From assembly GCF_027887165.1 (NCBI RefSeq), contig NC_077228.1, forward strand, positions 102,395,362-102,459,361: a DNA stretch of 64,000 nucleotides, written 5' to 3'. This stretch comes from Monodelphis domestica (taxonomy: Eukaryota; Chordata; Mammalia; Didelphimorphia; Didelphidae). Below the pieces are notes generated by a model that saw only the letters and a list, made by a program, of their open reading frames with translations, searched no databases and was not told the DNA's origin. Made by a program: the position numbers and the translations under genes. This document shows, one piece after another, positions 39,601-54,295 of this stretch. Within the stretch, counting starts at the first letter, position 1. Every line of letters starts with the position of its first letter.

Positions 39601-42600
39601 TCTACATGAAGCCTTTCATAATTCCTCCAGCTGCTAGTGACTTGGCCCCTATATTTATCTTGTGTATAATTGTTTTTATATGTGAGGGCAATAGTCCTTG
39701 CCCTCAAAGGAATTAGTTTCATTTTTAGTCTGCCTCCTAAGTATAGTTGCTAGCACATTTTTTGCACTTAAACTGTTTGTTAAGAAACAAAATGATTACC
39801 AATATTCTTCATGAAACTTCAAAACAGAATAAACATAATTAATCCATAATCATCTTTTATTTCTCCATTACTCTTTTTAAAAAATGACCTTATTTTCTGT
39901 CTTAGTATCAATTCAAACAAGGCCTAGGCAATTAGGGTTAAATGATTTACCTAGAGTCATACAGTTAGGAAGTATCTGAGGCCAAATTTGAACCCAGAAT
40001 CTTATGTCTCCAGGCCTGAAAATCTATCCACTGAGGAGTCACTTAGTTATTAACTACCCCCCTCCCCACACTGCCAATATTCTTTTTTTTTCCAGTTTTT
40101 ATTTTCATTTTTTTTTAAACCTTACCTTCTATCTTAGAAACAATACTGCATATTGGTTCCAAGGCTGAAGAGTGATAAGGGCTGGGCAATGGAGGTTAAA
40201 TGATTTGCCCAGGGTCATACGGCTAGGACGTGTCTGAGGCCAGATTTTAACCTAGGGCCTCCCGTCTCTAGGCCTGGTTCTCAATCCACTGAGCCAGCCA
40301 GCTGCCCCCTCCCAATATCTTAATGGCACCAGTATTATACCCTGTTCACCCACTTTAAAAAATCTTAAAGTTATCTTTAGCTCTTCTTTCTCCGGATAGC
40401 TCTAGCATTATGTCAACCTCCTCTCCTACACTCAACACACTGAGTTCTATCAATTCTTCCTTTCTAATATCTTTTATATACATTCTTTCCCTTTTATTCT
40501 CACTGCCACTACCCTGAATTACACACTCATTTTATGCCTAGACTATGCTAATAGCTACCTTACTGAGTGGCCTTTCAGCTTTCAATCTTCCATCTTGAAA
40601 ACTTCTGCCTGGTTAATTTTCCTAATTCACAGCTCTGAAAGAATCTTGGTTCTATCTCTACTCACAAACCTTCAGTGTCTAAGGAATAAGCCTAAATTTC
40701 TTAGCCCATTACTTAAAGTAGGCTTTAAATGTCTAAGTATTTAAATAAATAATCTGGCTTCTGACAACCTTTCCAATTTTATCTTCTTCTATTAGGCAAC
40801 ATGAATCCTCAGCCAAAGTACCCACCAACCATACTTTGTACTTTTTTCCCCTTCTCAAGCATTCTCCTTACTCTGTTACTAGCAAAATCCTACCCAAATT
40901 TTAAGACCCAGTATAAAACCCACTTTGTCCATGAATTCTTCCTAGTGAGTAGTTAACCCTAATGAGAATTGATCTCTCGGGGGCAGCTGGATGGCTCAGT
41001 GGCCTGAGAGTCAAGCCTAGAGATCGGAGGTCCTGGGTTCAAATCTGGCCTCAGACACTTCCCAGCTATGTGACCCTGGGCAAGTCACTTGACCCCCATT
41101 GCCTAGCCCTTACCACTCTTCTGCCTTGGAGCCAATACACAGTATTGATTCCAAGACGGAAGGTAAGGGTTTAAAAAAAAAAAAAGAATTGATCTCTCCC
41201 CTTTCTGAACCCATGAAGCATTATTTGGGCCATTTATAGCTTTATTTACTGCCTCTTAATTATTTTTATGTTATTCTGCCTTATTCAGACAACTAATTCA
41301 CACCCTTGGACTGAAGGGCATTGGCTAGGGACTTATCCTATTTTTCTCCATAGCAACTATTTTTTGTCTTAAAGTAGTACCTGCAACTCCTTTGTTTCTT
41401 GAAGCTTTCTTTTTTCTGCTTGTTCAAGTTTTTCTCTCCATGCCCTTTTCAAAAATAAATTCATTAATTTAGCTCCATACAACACATAAAAAAGAACGTC
41501 CTGATTGTACGGTTGCTAAACACTGGATTAGATTACTTAGGGAGGTTAATACATTTTTTATTAAAAACAGGACAGATTAGATCTAATTTTTTTGAAAAAA
41601 GGGGAATGAATTTGGCACATGATAAAAACTTCACCTAGTTCTAAGATTCCTATACAGTACACACATTCAAAGTATAAAACAATTACTCTACCTTTGCATT
41701 TCTACTATATCCTTTTCTTGTTGATGAAGTTTCATTCTCAAGGAAGTTATTTCTTGTTGACAGCGTCTGTATCGTTCAGGGTCAATATTCCTAGTATTTC
41801 GCTGAGTAGCTTTCAGCTTTTCAATTTCTGCTTTTAGTTCTAAATATTTTCCCCCCCAAAAAAATATGCAAATATGATTACTATATGGCACACATGAAGG
41901 TATAATTCTTCATTTGTACTTTTAAAATCTTTTATATGTACTTAGGTTATTCTGGATTTACAAAAAGATGAATTTTATCTTAATTTTTAATAACATAAAT
42001 GTGTTTTTAGAATGAACTTAAGTGTTTCCCATATTAATAAAGTCTGTCCTTTCCCTCAGTGACAAATGAAAGAAATAATAAAGTATACTACTGTTGTATA
42101 AAAGAAATTAAATAAAAATATTTTAAGTACCTTTGTACAAAGAATGCAATTTATAAAATATACCTTGTATATAATATACAGATGTCTACCATGCTTATTC
42201 CATAAAAATATTTTCTTAAACATCTACTGTGAAATCCAAATGATTATAAATATTCAAGTTCCTAACTAATCCCAAAAAAATTACTTTTAAAATAGCAAAT
42301 CAAGAAAATAGTCTATAACAATTATCTTTCTGTCCAAAAATATTTTCTAGATATTTCCAAGATCTGAAAGACTTATTTTAATGAGGACTCTCATTTGTCC
42401 ACATTTCATAAAATATAGGAGTTATTAGGCAGAGCAGTCTGTGTTGTGAAATAACAAGTCTATGATTCCTGCTTTTCCCTAGATCAACTATTGTATGAAA
42501 CTGCAGGCAGTGAGAGCAGGAGATAGGGACATGGGGAGGATGATGGATCCAAATGCAACATAAATAATGATTCTATTCCAAAAAAGATCATTCAGCAAGG

Positions 42601-45600
42601 AAAGGCTTTATTATTTGTGGAATATTTAAAAAAATCGATATATGAATTAGAATTATTAAGTCATTAGAATAAACTGCCTTAGAAAAGCCAATGATGGAAA
42701 TGCAAATCTAAATCATTTCTAGGCAAAACAGAAATGAAGAGCCCAAGGATGGCAGTAATTGAAACATATCAAAGAAAAAAGTAAGCACTTTAAAAGTGAG
42801 CAAGGACAGGAATTTTTATAGTTTGGAACACATAGCAAAAATCAGGAGTTCCTTAAAAATGAAAAGTAACTGTAATAAAAGTTCCAGCATTTTGCTGACT
42901 AGACTTTTCTCAGATTCCTTTTTTACAACTGACTTCAAGATTGGACTCTTCCATCCTATTTTTTGACTTGCTTAGTTTCTGTTACCCTCACTCTTTTTCT
43001 CTTTCTCTCCTTTTCATTATACTTCCAAATGATGTTACAACCAGTAATTGAGAATAAAAATCAGACATTTTTATAATGAATGAGTTTTGGTTTTAAAAGT
43101 CATTTCTGAGGCTAGCATCATATCTATTGGAGACAACCAGGTAAACATGTTGAAAGAAAAATGCTATTCACCTCTAATTAACTTGGCATTCACATCTTCA
43201 TTTACTTTGGCAATGTTAATTATCAGGCGGGCTTGCTTAGCATATCGAAGGGTGCTTAATGTTTCCTCTATGTTACTAGCAGCAGGACTAACTGTAGCAA
43301 TCATTGCAGTTTTTGAATTACCACCTAAGCTTTCTTTTAACAACCTTTAAGAAAAAAGAAAAATAGTCTTTAAGAAGAATTTAGTAACAATAATTTTTGA
43401 ATATCACAAAATTAAACTAATATAGCATATAGTCTATCACAGATCAAATGCCATTTTGAGGAATTTGAGAATATATAATTTATATAAGAAGTTCATGAAA
43501 AACCTACTTTCTCAGCCAATTTTCAGTTTTTATTACAAAGAAATATTTTAAGGCAAAATATTAAAGAAGGTTAATTAGCAACTACTTGGTTATATGCCCT
43601 GGTGAGAAGTGGGGTGTTAAGTTACACTATCAGCTAAAGCCAATAATAAGCAAGTCATCTTAATTCTTTCTAGTTTCTAGTAATCAGTTTATAAAACATA
43701 TCCCTATTATCTTAAAAATTTCTAACTCATGCTGAGCAAGAATTTCTGTATTGCTTCCTATTTTTTGGCCCCTTACAGAGAAGAAAGGACTTTTTTCCCT
43801 TTCTGAATTATACTTCTAAGAAATATAAAGAAGGGGGAAATAGGTGGCTTGGTGGATAGAGAGCCAGGCCTGGAGTTGAGAGGACTTGGGTTTAAATCTG
43901 ACCTCAGACATTTCCTAGCTGTATGACCTGAGCAAGTCACTTAACCCCAATTGCTTAGCCCTTGCCTCTTTTTTGCCTTTGGAACTGATATTTAGTATAA
44001 AATCTAAGACAGAAAGTAAGGGTTTTAAAAAAAGATATATAAAAAAAAAGTTTCCTATTTGGGTTTTTAAAAAATGATAAAAATATTATACATTTCTAAT
44101 TTACCACTATCAATATCATCCCTCACTTTCAACATGGCTCATTTTTCTTCCTTTAAAAAATTTCTTAATAATGTGTTTGACTTCTATTCTTTGAGAGTTC
44201 CTCATTAATATATTACAGTTTCTTCATGCCCATCATATATTTTTCCTTTGCCCTGTGTGACATTTATATATTTTTCACACTGTTGGACTTCAAGCCTTGT
44301 TTACCATGTAGTAAAAATGGTTAAACTCTTAATAGAAATATTAAAAAATGAGCCTTTGCTTTCATAAGAAACATGGTATTGGAAATCCTGAATACTATGT
44401 TGTTAGTTTTTTTTAAAAGTCCATTTGAGCCTTTTAGGCTGCCATATGACAATACAACAAATATTAAGATTGTAGCCCACTAAATCTCCAAATATTTTTA
44501 AAATGGACATATTCCTAGCTATACCTCCACTATCTGAAACTTAAGTTAATTTATCCAATAAAGGTATTATCCCTAATAAATTACATCTTATTCAATTGAG
44601 AACTCTGATCTCGATGGTCAAGATCTTTTAAAAATAAACCCTAACTCTGTCCTCTCATGTTAGCTATCCCTTCCAGCTTTGTGCAATCTTCACATTTGAT
44701 GAGCAGGCCTTCTCTGTTTATTAATGTTTCTGATAAAAATGCTAAAGGCACAAGGCCAAGACCAATCACAGATCACTAGGGCACTCCACTAGAAACCCCT
44801 TTCTATGCTGAAATCTAACAATTAACAATTACTTTCCAGTTACAACCAACCAATTCAGAAATCATATATCTACATTATTATCTAGCCAATATTACTCCAT
44901 CTTTTTTTTATCATTTTTGTTCTGTTCTTTTCTAGTCCAAAGTTCATTTTCCTTGGCAGAGAAAACAAAAAAGAAAATAAGGGTCAAGGGACCTGTAAAT
45001 CTTAAATTTTCTTAGACTTATGAATGTTGGAAATTTCACCACTGGGAAATTTCATACTTGAAAAATTTCCTACTGATAGTAAGAACTCTATTGGAATGTG
45101 AAAACCCTTGGCATGGGAGGGTCCTTCTCCTCCCTACTTTTGACTACTTTAGGACAGAAACCTTTTGCTGAACAATGGAAAGGGTTTTGACCTATGCTTA
45201 AGCATAGAACAGTCAGTTCTTTGAGTCATGATTGATTTTAGAATTGATACAATAGAGGTACTTGGAATGACAGAACCAGGTCTTGGAACTTACAATCTCC
45301 ACCCTACTCAGTCTAACAGGATTTAGGAAGGGCTGTAGCATAGATCAAAATTTAATTATTTGAGAATATGACCTTCAACATACATGTGCAAAGCCACAGA
45401 CCTCTGGGCGGTCCTGGGTTAAACTAGAACCACCATTGGCACAGGGGAGACATCGACAGTGATTGGTAGATGTGAGAACTGAGGGGAGGGGACTTAGATG
45501 GTTTCCTTAAAGATAGCGGGGTCTGAGGAGAGAAGGGAGGAGAGTTTTTTGGCTCTGAGAGGAGGTTGCGCTGTGGGAGGACCAGGAGAGAAGGCTGGCT

Positions 45601-48600
45601 CTGAAGGAGGAGAATTCTCTGGAAACATTTCTTGAAAGGAGGCTCTCTTGAAGATGGAGCCTGAGGTTGGCATGAGAAGCCTTACCTAGAGAGATCTTGG
45701 GTGAGTGATAAAACCAACTGACTGATTTATTCATTCTTATTCCTTTCTTACTTTCTCTCTTTTTCTATTGATTAATCAGTGTATTATAAATTAAATTTCT
45801 CTATAAAACCCAGTTGGCTTGGGCATATTCATAAATTGGAAATATATTCCCTGGCGACCATCTTATATTTATATAAAACCAAGACACAGTAGAAAACATA
45901 TTTCAGCGGTCATAATTGATATATATATATATATATATTCCTTTGCTCCCAAACATTTTAATTATCACAGTTTATGGCTCCCACTCTCTCATCTACAACT
46001 ACTTAACACTCAAAACTATTTTAAATCTAACAGACCCTACCTTCTATCTATATTAAATTATCATCCCACTCATCTTGCATGTGAGTCCCATCTATTCTGT
46101 GAGCCTCCTTTTCCCACAATAAAGTAACAACAATAACAAATCCCCTAATACTTCATCATCAGCCTCATCTCATTCTAGCACTCCCGAAGCTATTCTAACA
46201 GGAATTGGCCACATTCCTGTAATTTATTCTTGTTATCTATCCTTGTTTATAGCTTCTGTACATGTCTTTCTAAAAATTAAGTTAGTTGATAAATTCCCTG
46301 TATATCTACCCAGAATCTTTATTTCCTCTTTCCTGGGATTGCTTGTTTTTTGTATTTACACAATTTCATCTCATTTCTCCTGGCTCAATTTCTCCTATAA
46401 AGTTTTAGCCCATGGAATACTGTGCTTCCTCTGAACCCTTTGAAATCTGGTCTCCTAAAAGCAGGACTCCATCTCATATTATGTCAGCAACAAGTTGGTG
46501 AGAATCAAATGTAGAATAGTAGAAGATTTTTTATTGATGCATAATGAATATTATCTCCTTTGATGTTTCAAAATCCATAAAAGTCAGATTATTCCCTATA
46601 GGCTTTCTGGTAGTAACTCTACTATAAAATATCAATTGCAAAGCCACACCTCTATAAAGTGGAAAAAGAGCCCTGCTTCCAAGTGCTTAGGGAATAATCT
46701 AAATACTATATATTTGAACTAAGGGACAGACTCATAGACACATTAATAATCACTGTGATAGCACAAACATAATGCATGTTATTTTAGTGCTGAATAAAAC
46801 AAAATTTTAAAAGAAACTCACAGGATATGAATGGCTATTATGAGACTATACACACTATTTTTCCCCTTAGTCACTGAGTTATTTTATATATTTTGTATTT
46901 CAAAATGTACTCACCATGTAAGAACAGATTCACGATAAGGGATAAAAATTCTTTTTCGGCTTGCTTGCTCAGAGAGAGCAGAAATAACCTTTCCCAAAGT
47001 TAAGAGTGATTTGTTAATACTCACACCTTCCTAAATTAAAAAAGAACAGAAAAAAGTAACTGGCATATCATAACAATGTCACCTCATATGGATCCCTAAA
47101 GTAAACTTTTTTAATTGGTTAAATAAAATTCCTCTTCTGTTGGAAAAAAAAAAAACCAACTGAAGACCATAGCCCATATCATACCAAAGGAACATATTTC
47201 TGTAAACTTCATCCTTCAGATGTAACATTCTTTAACATAAATTTCATCAAAATGTAATATGGAGAACACTCACTTTTAGCCGCTCCCCACTAGTCTGAGT
47301 TGCTGAGCATCGCTCACTGCCTGCCAAATCAATTAGATTTATACGACTAATAATTCTGTGGTCATGTTCTTCCTCTTCCACGAATTCTGTCTGTAGTAAA
47401 AAGATAGTGAACATTAGTGCTCTAAAATCAGAAATAGTTATGTAAAAATAAAATTATTGAGCTATAAAATAAAATATTTAGATGGAAAAACTGTTCCAAA
47501 ATAGGTTCAAAACTATTTAACTCGCCAATCAGGTTCAAACTGTTCGGATATTTTTGATAGAGGTAATCAAAAAAGATCCTTGGTCATGAAGTGAAGCTCA
47601 AATGTGAACTTCCCTTCAGGGCCAGGAGCAAGGACACTAAAGAGACTCTTATTATAAACATAAAATGTTTATTGAAATATAGAAGGATAAATAAAGGATT
47701 TCTAATTCTAAGGGATTCTAAATCCACCCAAATAAAATCCCAGGTTCTGCAAGGAACTGCTTCTCCTGTGTTTCACAGGCTACTCTAATCCTCCCTGATC
47801 TGTCTAACCCAAATTTATACTATCTAAATAAAACCTACCACTAATATTCTTATAAATCTTAACTTCACATTCAAATTATGAAATAACAACAGCTGGCTGG
47901 TTGAGTCTCACAAGAATCCAATTAGGACTCTGAGTCTCTTGACTCAGAGTCCAAACCAAAGACCAAAAACCAAAGGTTTTTCTTTGGTTTTCTCAGAGTT
48001 AAACAATTTATAAAACCACAATAAATATTCAATAGTGTTTCCCAAGTTGGTAAAGGAAAACACTGAGCTCCTTCAGATAGATCTTTCCCTCAGACAGAGA
48101 GAGAGGCAAAGATGTTACCTCCTCCAGCCCTGAGAGAGAATATCAGAGTGTGTCTCTGCCAACTGCCAGAGAGAGTAATTGACACAAAAAAACGGTTATA
48201 ACTGTCACATCTGGGGGGCAGCTGGGTAGCTCAGTGGATTGAGAGCCAGGCCTAGAGATGGGAGATCCTAGGTTCAAATCTGGCCTCAGACACTTCCCAG
48301 CTGTGTGACCCTGGGCAAGTCACTTAACCCCCACTGCCTAGCCCTTACCACTCTTCTGCCTTGGAACCAATACACAGTATTGATTCCAATAAGGAAGGTA
48401 AGGGTTTTAAAAATAAATAAAATAACTGTCACAATCTGAAATTAGCACACTCTCTCAGCTCTGCTTCAAACTCCAGTTCTTTTCTCAAGTCAGCCTCTTT
48501 ACTTCTTATCCCTAAACTAATAAAATAATACTTATTTTCTAATATCATCCTTACAGTTATTCTAAGGCATTAAAAATCTTTGAAAGGGAAATAATTAGAG

Positions 48601-51600
48601 AATATTGCCATTTCTTTATTTTCAAAAGTAATTCATTCTCATTTTTTGTGATATGGCAATTTTATCATATAATAAAACATTCACATTCTATATGAAGATA
48701 AAATTGGGCTCTATAATCAAAAGAAAAAAAAACAACAAAAGAAAAGGAAAGAATTTATTGCTTTAAAAAGCATTACAAACTATTAAAAAGATTGATTGAA
48801 TGGCTCTATTGGTCAATAGTATTGACACACTTTGCTTTCTTTATGTAATCCACCATGATATTGCATAAGAGAAAAACATAAGATTAAATTTCACTATTGA
48901 TACACACATGGAAACTAATCATCAAAAAGTACCTTTGTTTGGGTCATCACCAAAGTAAAAACTGAATGTGAACGGGAACTTTTATCATTCATACCAGTGG
49001 CTGCAGTTGCTCTTTGTTTATTTCCCAATTCAAGCCAACTCTAATTAAAAAAATAAAATTTGAAAAAGGAGGATGGAAAACAGAAAAACAGACTAAAAGT
49101 TAGGTCAATCTCATGGCACTGCTACTTTTAATCAGGAGACCTAGATTTGAATCCCACTTAGACTCTACCCAGATATGGGACCACAGGTTAATAATGCATC
49201 ATTTCAAAGCCCATTTCTTCCCCTATACTACCTATCTCATAGGGATGTTGTAAAGGGAATGCCTTACAAACATTAAAGTGTTTAAAAATAAGTGAGATGT
49301 TAGCAGAATTGAGAATTCATCAGTTTTTAATCTCACTTTCCAATTTTTTTCTCTCAAATAAATTGCAACTAAATATTAATATTGTACCTTTCAAAGAACA
49401 ATTCTATTTCCCCAGGCATAAAAGATAAAAGATGTTTTGTGTTTTTTTTTAATATAAGAGCAACATACTTCTATCTATAAAACAAAGACAATCCACCAAA
49501 AAATAATTTTATAAAAATAGACCTATTGTACATGCCATTAGTAGTTAAGGAGAAAAAAGATATAGGAAAAATATTTTTATAAGCAATAATCATCTTTGAA
49601 AACAGGACGATTTTTAATGAAACAGACATTAGATCTTACCTGAATATCAGAATAAGAACTCACGACATTCCTATTTTTAAAAAAAAATGCAAAGAACAAA
49701 TCTCACTAAAAATAATTTCAACTTTTCCTTTAATAAAACACCGATAAGTTTTCAAATATATCATGGCTATCTTCAAACATATGACTGCAATAATTTACAG
49801 ATTCTTTATTTGATGTTATTTCCTATATGGCAAGAACACATCATTTGTATATGACAGGTAATAAAGTGATACTTCAATCTTAGAAAACATTAACATCCTC
49901 TTAACATAATATAATGAGGAAACTTAATAATGTAATATCCAAGTTTATAATTATATATGATTATCTAAGCTTGTTATTAATAGGCATTCCCATCCCTATC
50001 CTCTTCCACCTCTAAACACATCCTTTACACAGATGCCAAACTAACCCTCCTTAGACAAAACAGAGTCATGTCACTCCTCTGCTCAAAACTCTACAATGAT
50101 TCCCTATTATTTTCTGAGAAAATTAAAACTCCTTGCTGTTTATCTGTCCTCATTTCAAACATATGGCTTCCCTTCTCTTACACTATACTCCAGATAAACT
50201 AGACTTCTTACCATCACTTTTTATAGACACACTATGCTTTCTCACCTCCATTCATTCAACCTAATTTATTTTTAGTACCTACTATATTCTAGGCACTGTG
50301 CTAGGCAATCAGTGCCTCTGCTCATAATGCCTAGAACATACTTGTCTTTTCCTGTTAAACTGCTATCCATTCTTTAAAGCCCAATTCAACTGCTCCTTCC
50401 TTCACAAAGCCTTCTTTCTCCTGCCTCAGTAATGATCATTGCCTTCATGTAACCTTCACTGTAACTCACTGATGTGTTTTTCAGGTGTTATCTTGTTTTA
50501 ATTATTCACATATATCATAATCCTATATTAAACTGTTAAGTTTCATGACAGCAGAGACTTGGCTCACCTATTCTTTCTACTGTATTTCTCCTAACACCTA
50601 GCTCAACACTGTTCACACTAAAGGTGTTAAACATTTACTGAATGAGGTGGATAATCTTTACTCCAAAAGGCTTCAACCACAGACCTAGGACACTATTAAA
50701 AATATATGCAGTCCCATTTATCTAATCACATTCAAAACTTACACTGACAGAGCTTCTACATAGGGTCCAGAAACTGGATGCTCTCTTACTCTGAGCTGGT
50801 AAAAATTAATATTAGCATTAGTTAAGTCACACAAGTAATATAAAACATAAAAGATCCCAGTCCTTTCCCCTCAAAAATAATAAAATGTTTTCAGAATTAA
50901 CAATTTGCAAAGCAGAAGGGTGACTGTTCAAACACTATCAGATGTTTTTAAAAGTAAAATTAGTGAAGTTCACTAAACTTGTAAAAATATTTTTATTTTA
51001 AGCAAAAGTATTTATCCATTTAAAAAAAAAAACAGTAAATTAATCTAAGTCCTAGAAATGGCTACCGTAGCACAAAAATAGAAAAAATAGTAAGAAATTT
51101 GGAACAAAAGGATTTAGGTAATTTCAATATATTATGGCCCTCCTAATTCCATAGCTTGAAGGCAGTACATTTAAAAATTTGTCTACTGATAATACAAGAG
51201 AATAAAAAAATCCCATATTAACCATGCTTAAATAAGAGTTACTAAAGAGGGAAAATGGATATATATTTTGTATTTATTGTCAGAAAAAAATCCAACATAT
51301 CAATTGGTTTTATTAATTTTTTTTAATTGTTATTACACAGGAACAATTAATTTTGAAAATGAATATACTTATGACAACAAAAGGTATCAATTAAAAGAAA
51401 GGAAAAAGGAAATTAACTGCTCAATGGAAAATTATTATATATGTGTGTGTACATACACACATACACTCAATTTGTTATTATACCACTGTATAACTGGACA
51501 AGCATATTAACCTCTCTGGAATTCAATCTCTTCATCTGCAAAATGAGGGTCCTTCGTGATCCCTTCCAGCTTTAAAATTCTATCATTTTTGTTGGCGATA

Positions 51601-53664
51601 ATATGTACTTATATTAAGAGAGAACTTTATATGAAAAAGATATCCACAAGACAAATATTGGATCAATAATCTTTTTGAAAGGATGTTCCAACTTAAAAAT
51701 GTAAACATTAAAGATAATTAAACTATTTTATTATACATGATGGAGAGTTAAAGATCAGTTAAATTTTTGGCAGGGAGCTTAGTGGCTTTAAAAAGTCATA
51801 TTGGGTTAAAATTAAAATAGTTATCCTAATAAAAGATTTAATTTTTATCAATATTGCTTAATAATTGTTCAAAGAACAATGTCATAACTGTAGCTCACAT
51901 ATTTTGTCTGTTTCATCTATGCCTTCAAAAATTGAAACTATGTATTCACATCTCATAAATTTTTAAGAGGCAAAACTAAAATAAATTTTTGAAATCTTAC
52001 AGGCTGCTTCTTCTGTCCATTTTCACCTTTACAAACAAGTAGGTCATGAATTTTTTCATTGTAGATTTCAAAAAAACTCATTTCAAGGTGATAGGAGACC
52101 TAGTGTAAATAGAAACATGTAGAATGAAATATCCCTTGTATACATGCTGCTGAAGCAAGCACAAATGCAATACCCTTAAAATCCTTTTATGGGCTACCAA
52201 GTATTAATATGTATCTATTGTAGCCAGAGAACTATGGAAATACAAAGTATAATATAGAGCCCTTTTCCCTGAGGATATGCAAAGAATTAAACAAGAGACT
52301 AGGAGAGTTATCAACTGCAAAGGGGAATTAAGAGACATAAAACACAGTTAACAAGGCAAACACTTTATGATTAAGGGGGGAAATAAGTGACCCAGTCAGC
52401 AAGGGATAAGGTACAGTCAGAAAAAGAAACATTATTGTAGTGCTGTGTGTTCTTGGAAAAAAGAATGAAGAACCTGAGCTCCAGGTCCTAAATAATAAGC
52501 CTAGCTGTGTGACCCTGGGCAAGATACTTAACCCCAGTTGCCCTTACCACTCTTCTGCCTTAGAACCAAATAGTATTGGTTCCAAGACAGAAGGTAAAGG
52601 TTTAAAAAAAGAAAAGGATTAGGTTCTCCCAAGTGTACAAGAGGCTAATACTAGGAGTGCTTCAGATGAGTATGAGATAGGTGGGAAGGAGTAGGGTCAA
52701 TGGGAAGCATGCCAGACCAAGACAATAAGTAAGCACACATTAACTGAACAAGGATGCATCTTTGCAGAGGAGCTAAATCTTAAGACAATACACTAATTTA
52801 TCAGAAGCCCAACCTTTGAAAAGAAGACAGAACTTGGAAGTCACAGTACAGTGAATATGGCTTGAACAAATAACTGAATAATGAAGAGAAGTAGAAGAAA
52901 AGACAAAATGCTCTGCATGTAAATTAAGAGGAGGAAGGAGGGTATATAAGAAAGATTCTGAGGGCATCCAGGAAGGGTGGAGGGGCTTCTTTGCCCAAAA
53001 ATGTGTGTGTGTATATGTATTAATGGGTAATTATGAAATCCCAGAAGAAAAGACATCATTAAAATCAATTGGAAAGCTAGATATGAGAAGAATGGGAAAT
53101 AGTGGCTACTGGAAAGGAGACTAGAAGTAAAGAGACATAGATTTGTCAGCTATCCACATAAATGGGATGGTTATTTTAAATATTCTTCTTTTTCCCCAAA
53201 AGTAACCACAACAATGTAAATGTAAAGAATGGAGTAAGGAAGACTTAAATTCAAATCTGGCCTCAGTCAATAACTATGTGACCCTGGGCAAGTCACTTAA
53301 CTTCTATCTGTCAGTTTATTTAACTGTAAAAAAAGGGATAATAATAGTACCTACTTCATAGGATTATTGTAAAAATCAAATGAGAATATTTGTTAAAAGC
53401 ACTTAGCATAGTGCCTACCACATAATAGGTGTTTATATAAATGCTTCATCCTTTCCCCGATTTCCTTCTCTTTGTCAGTATGGTAAACATACACAGCAGC
53501 TCAGAAAAGCTACATGTCTTAATCACCATATATCACAGATGCCACAAATAGTATAGAAGTTGGAAAGAGAAGATAAATGATTCCATTAGTATGATCTACT
53601 GCTAGGGACAGACAAGTTTCCTCGATTTCAACCTCTCTCTGCCAAAGAACACACGCACGCGCGT

Positions 53665-53716
<52 letters not shown>

Positions 53717-54257
53717 TAACAATAAAAAGGATTTTGAAATAAACTCTGCCCCCTTATAACACTTTAATTACTATTTCAATTTGTTTTAATTGGTATTCTA
53801 GTTCATTGTACAGAATAAGCATACAGTATACAAACACTCCAAGGCATACCTCTTGTGTTTCTTTTTTGGCTACTTGAGAAAAGAGATCTTTACAAAATCT
53901 GGGAATTATTCCCACTTCTTCACCAAATCCCATCATCCTAGACAGAAAACATTACAATAAGAGACTATAACTTGAGAAAAATTACTTTCTAGTTTCTTTG
54001 GCCATAGTAAATTAATCATATATTACATTATGCTATCAAAATCCTAACTATACCTTTAAAACAAGTCATTAGAAGAAAAACTGAATGACTCAGAACATTC
54101 ATCAATTTATTATAGCCTGAGTGTTAAGAATTCCCTAGTAAGATAAAAGATAAGTGGTAATAAGAGCACTCCCCATCCCTAACATATGCCCTAACTTTGT
54201 GGCAATATTCCCAACATTCTCTTACTTGCTGTGATTTGTTATCTAATAATGTTTATG

Positions 54258-54295
<38 letters not shown>

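Noticed and set aside
45507..45734. 75-residue minus-strand frame
   Set aside because: Lies within the probable LTR at 45020-45900, antisense, with no family resemblance.
53641..53712. Regular short repeats as a possible CRISPR-like array
   Set aside because: It is a simple CA microsatellite with no spacers; the window is eukaryotic.
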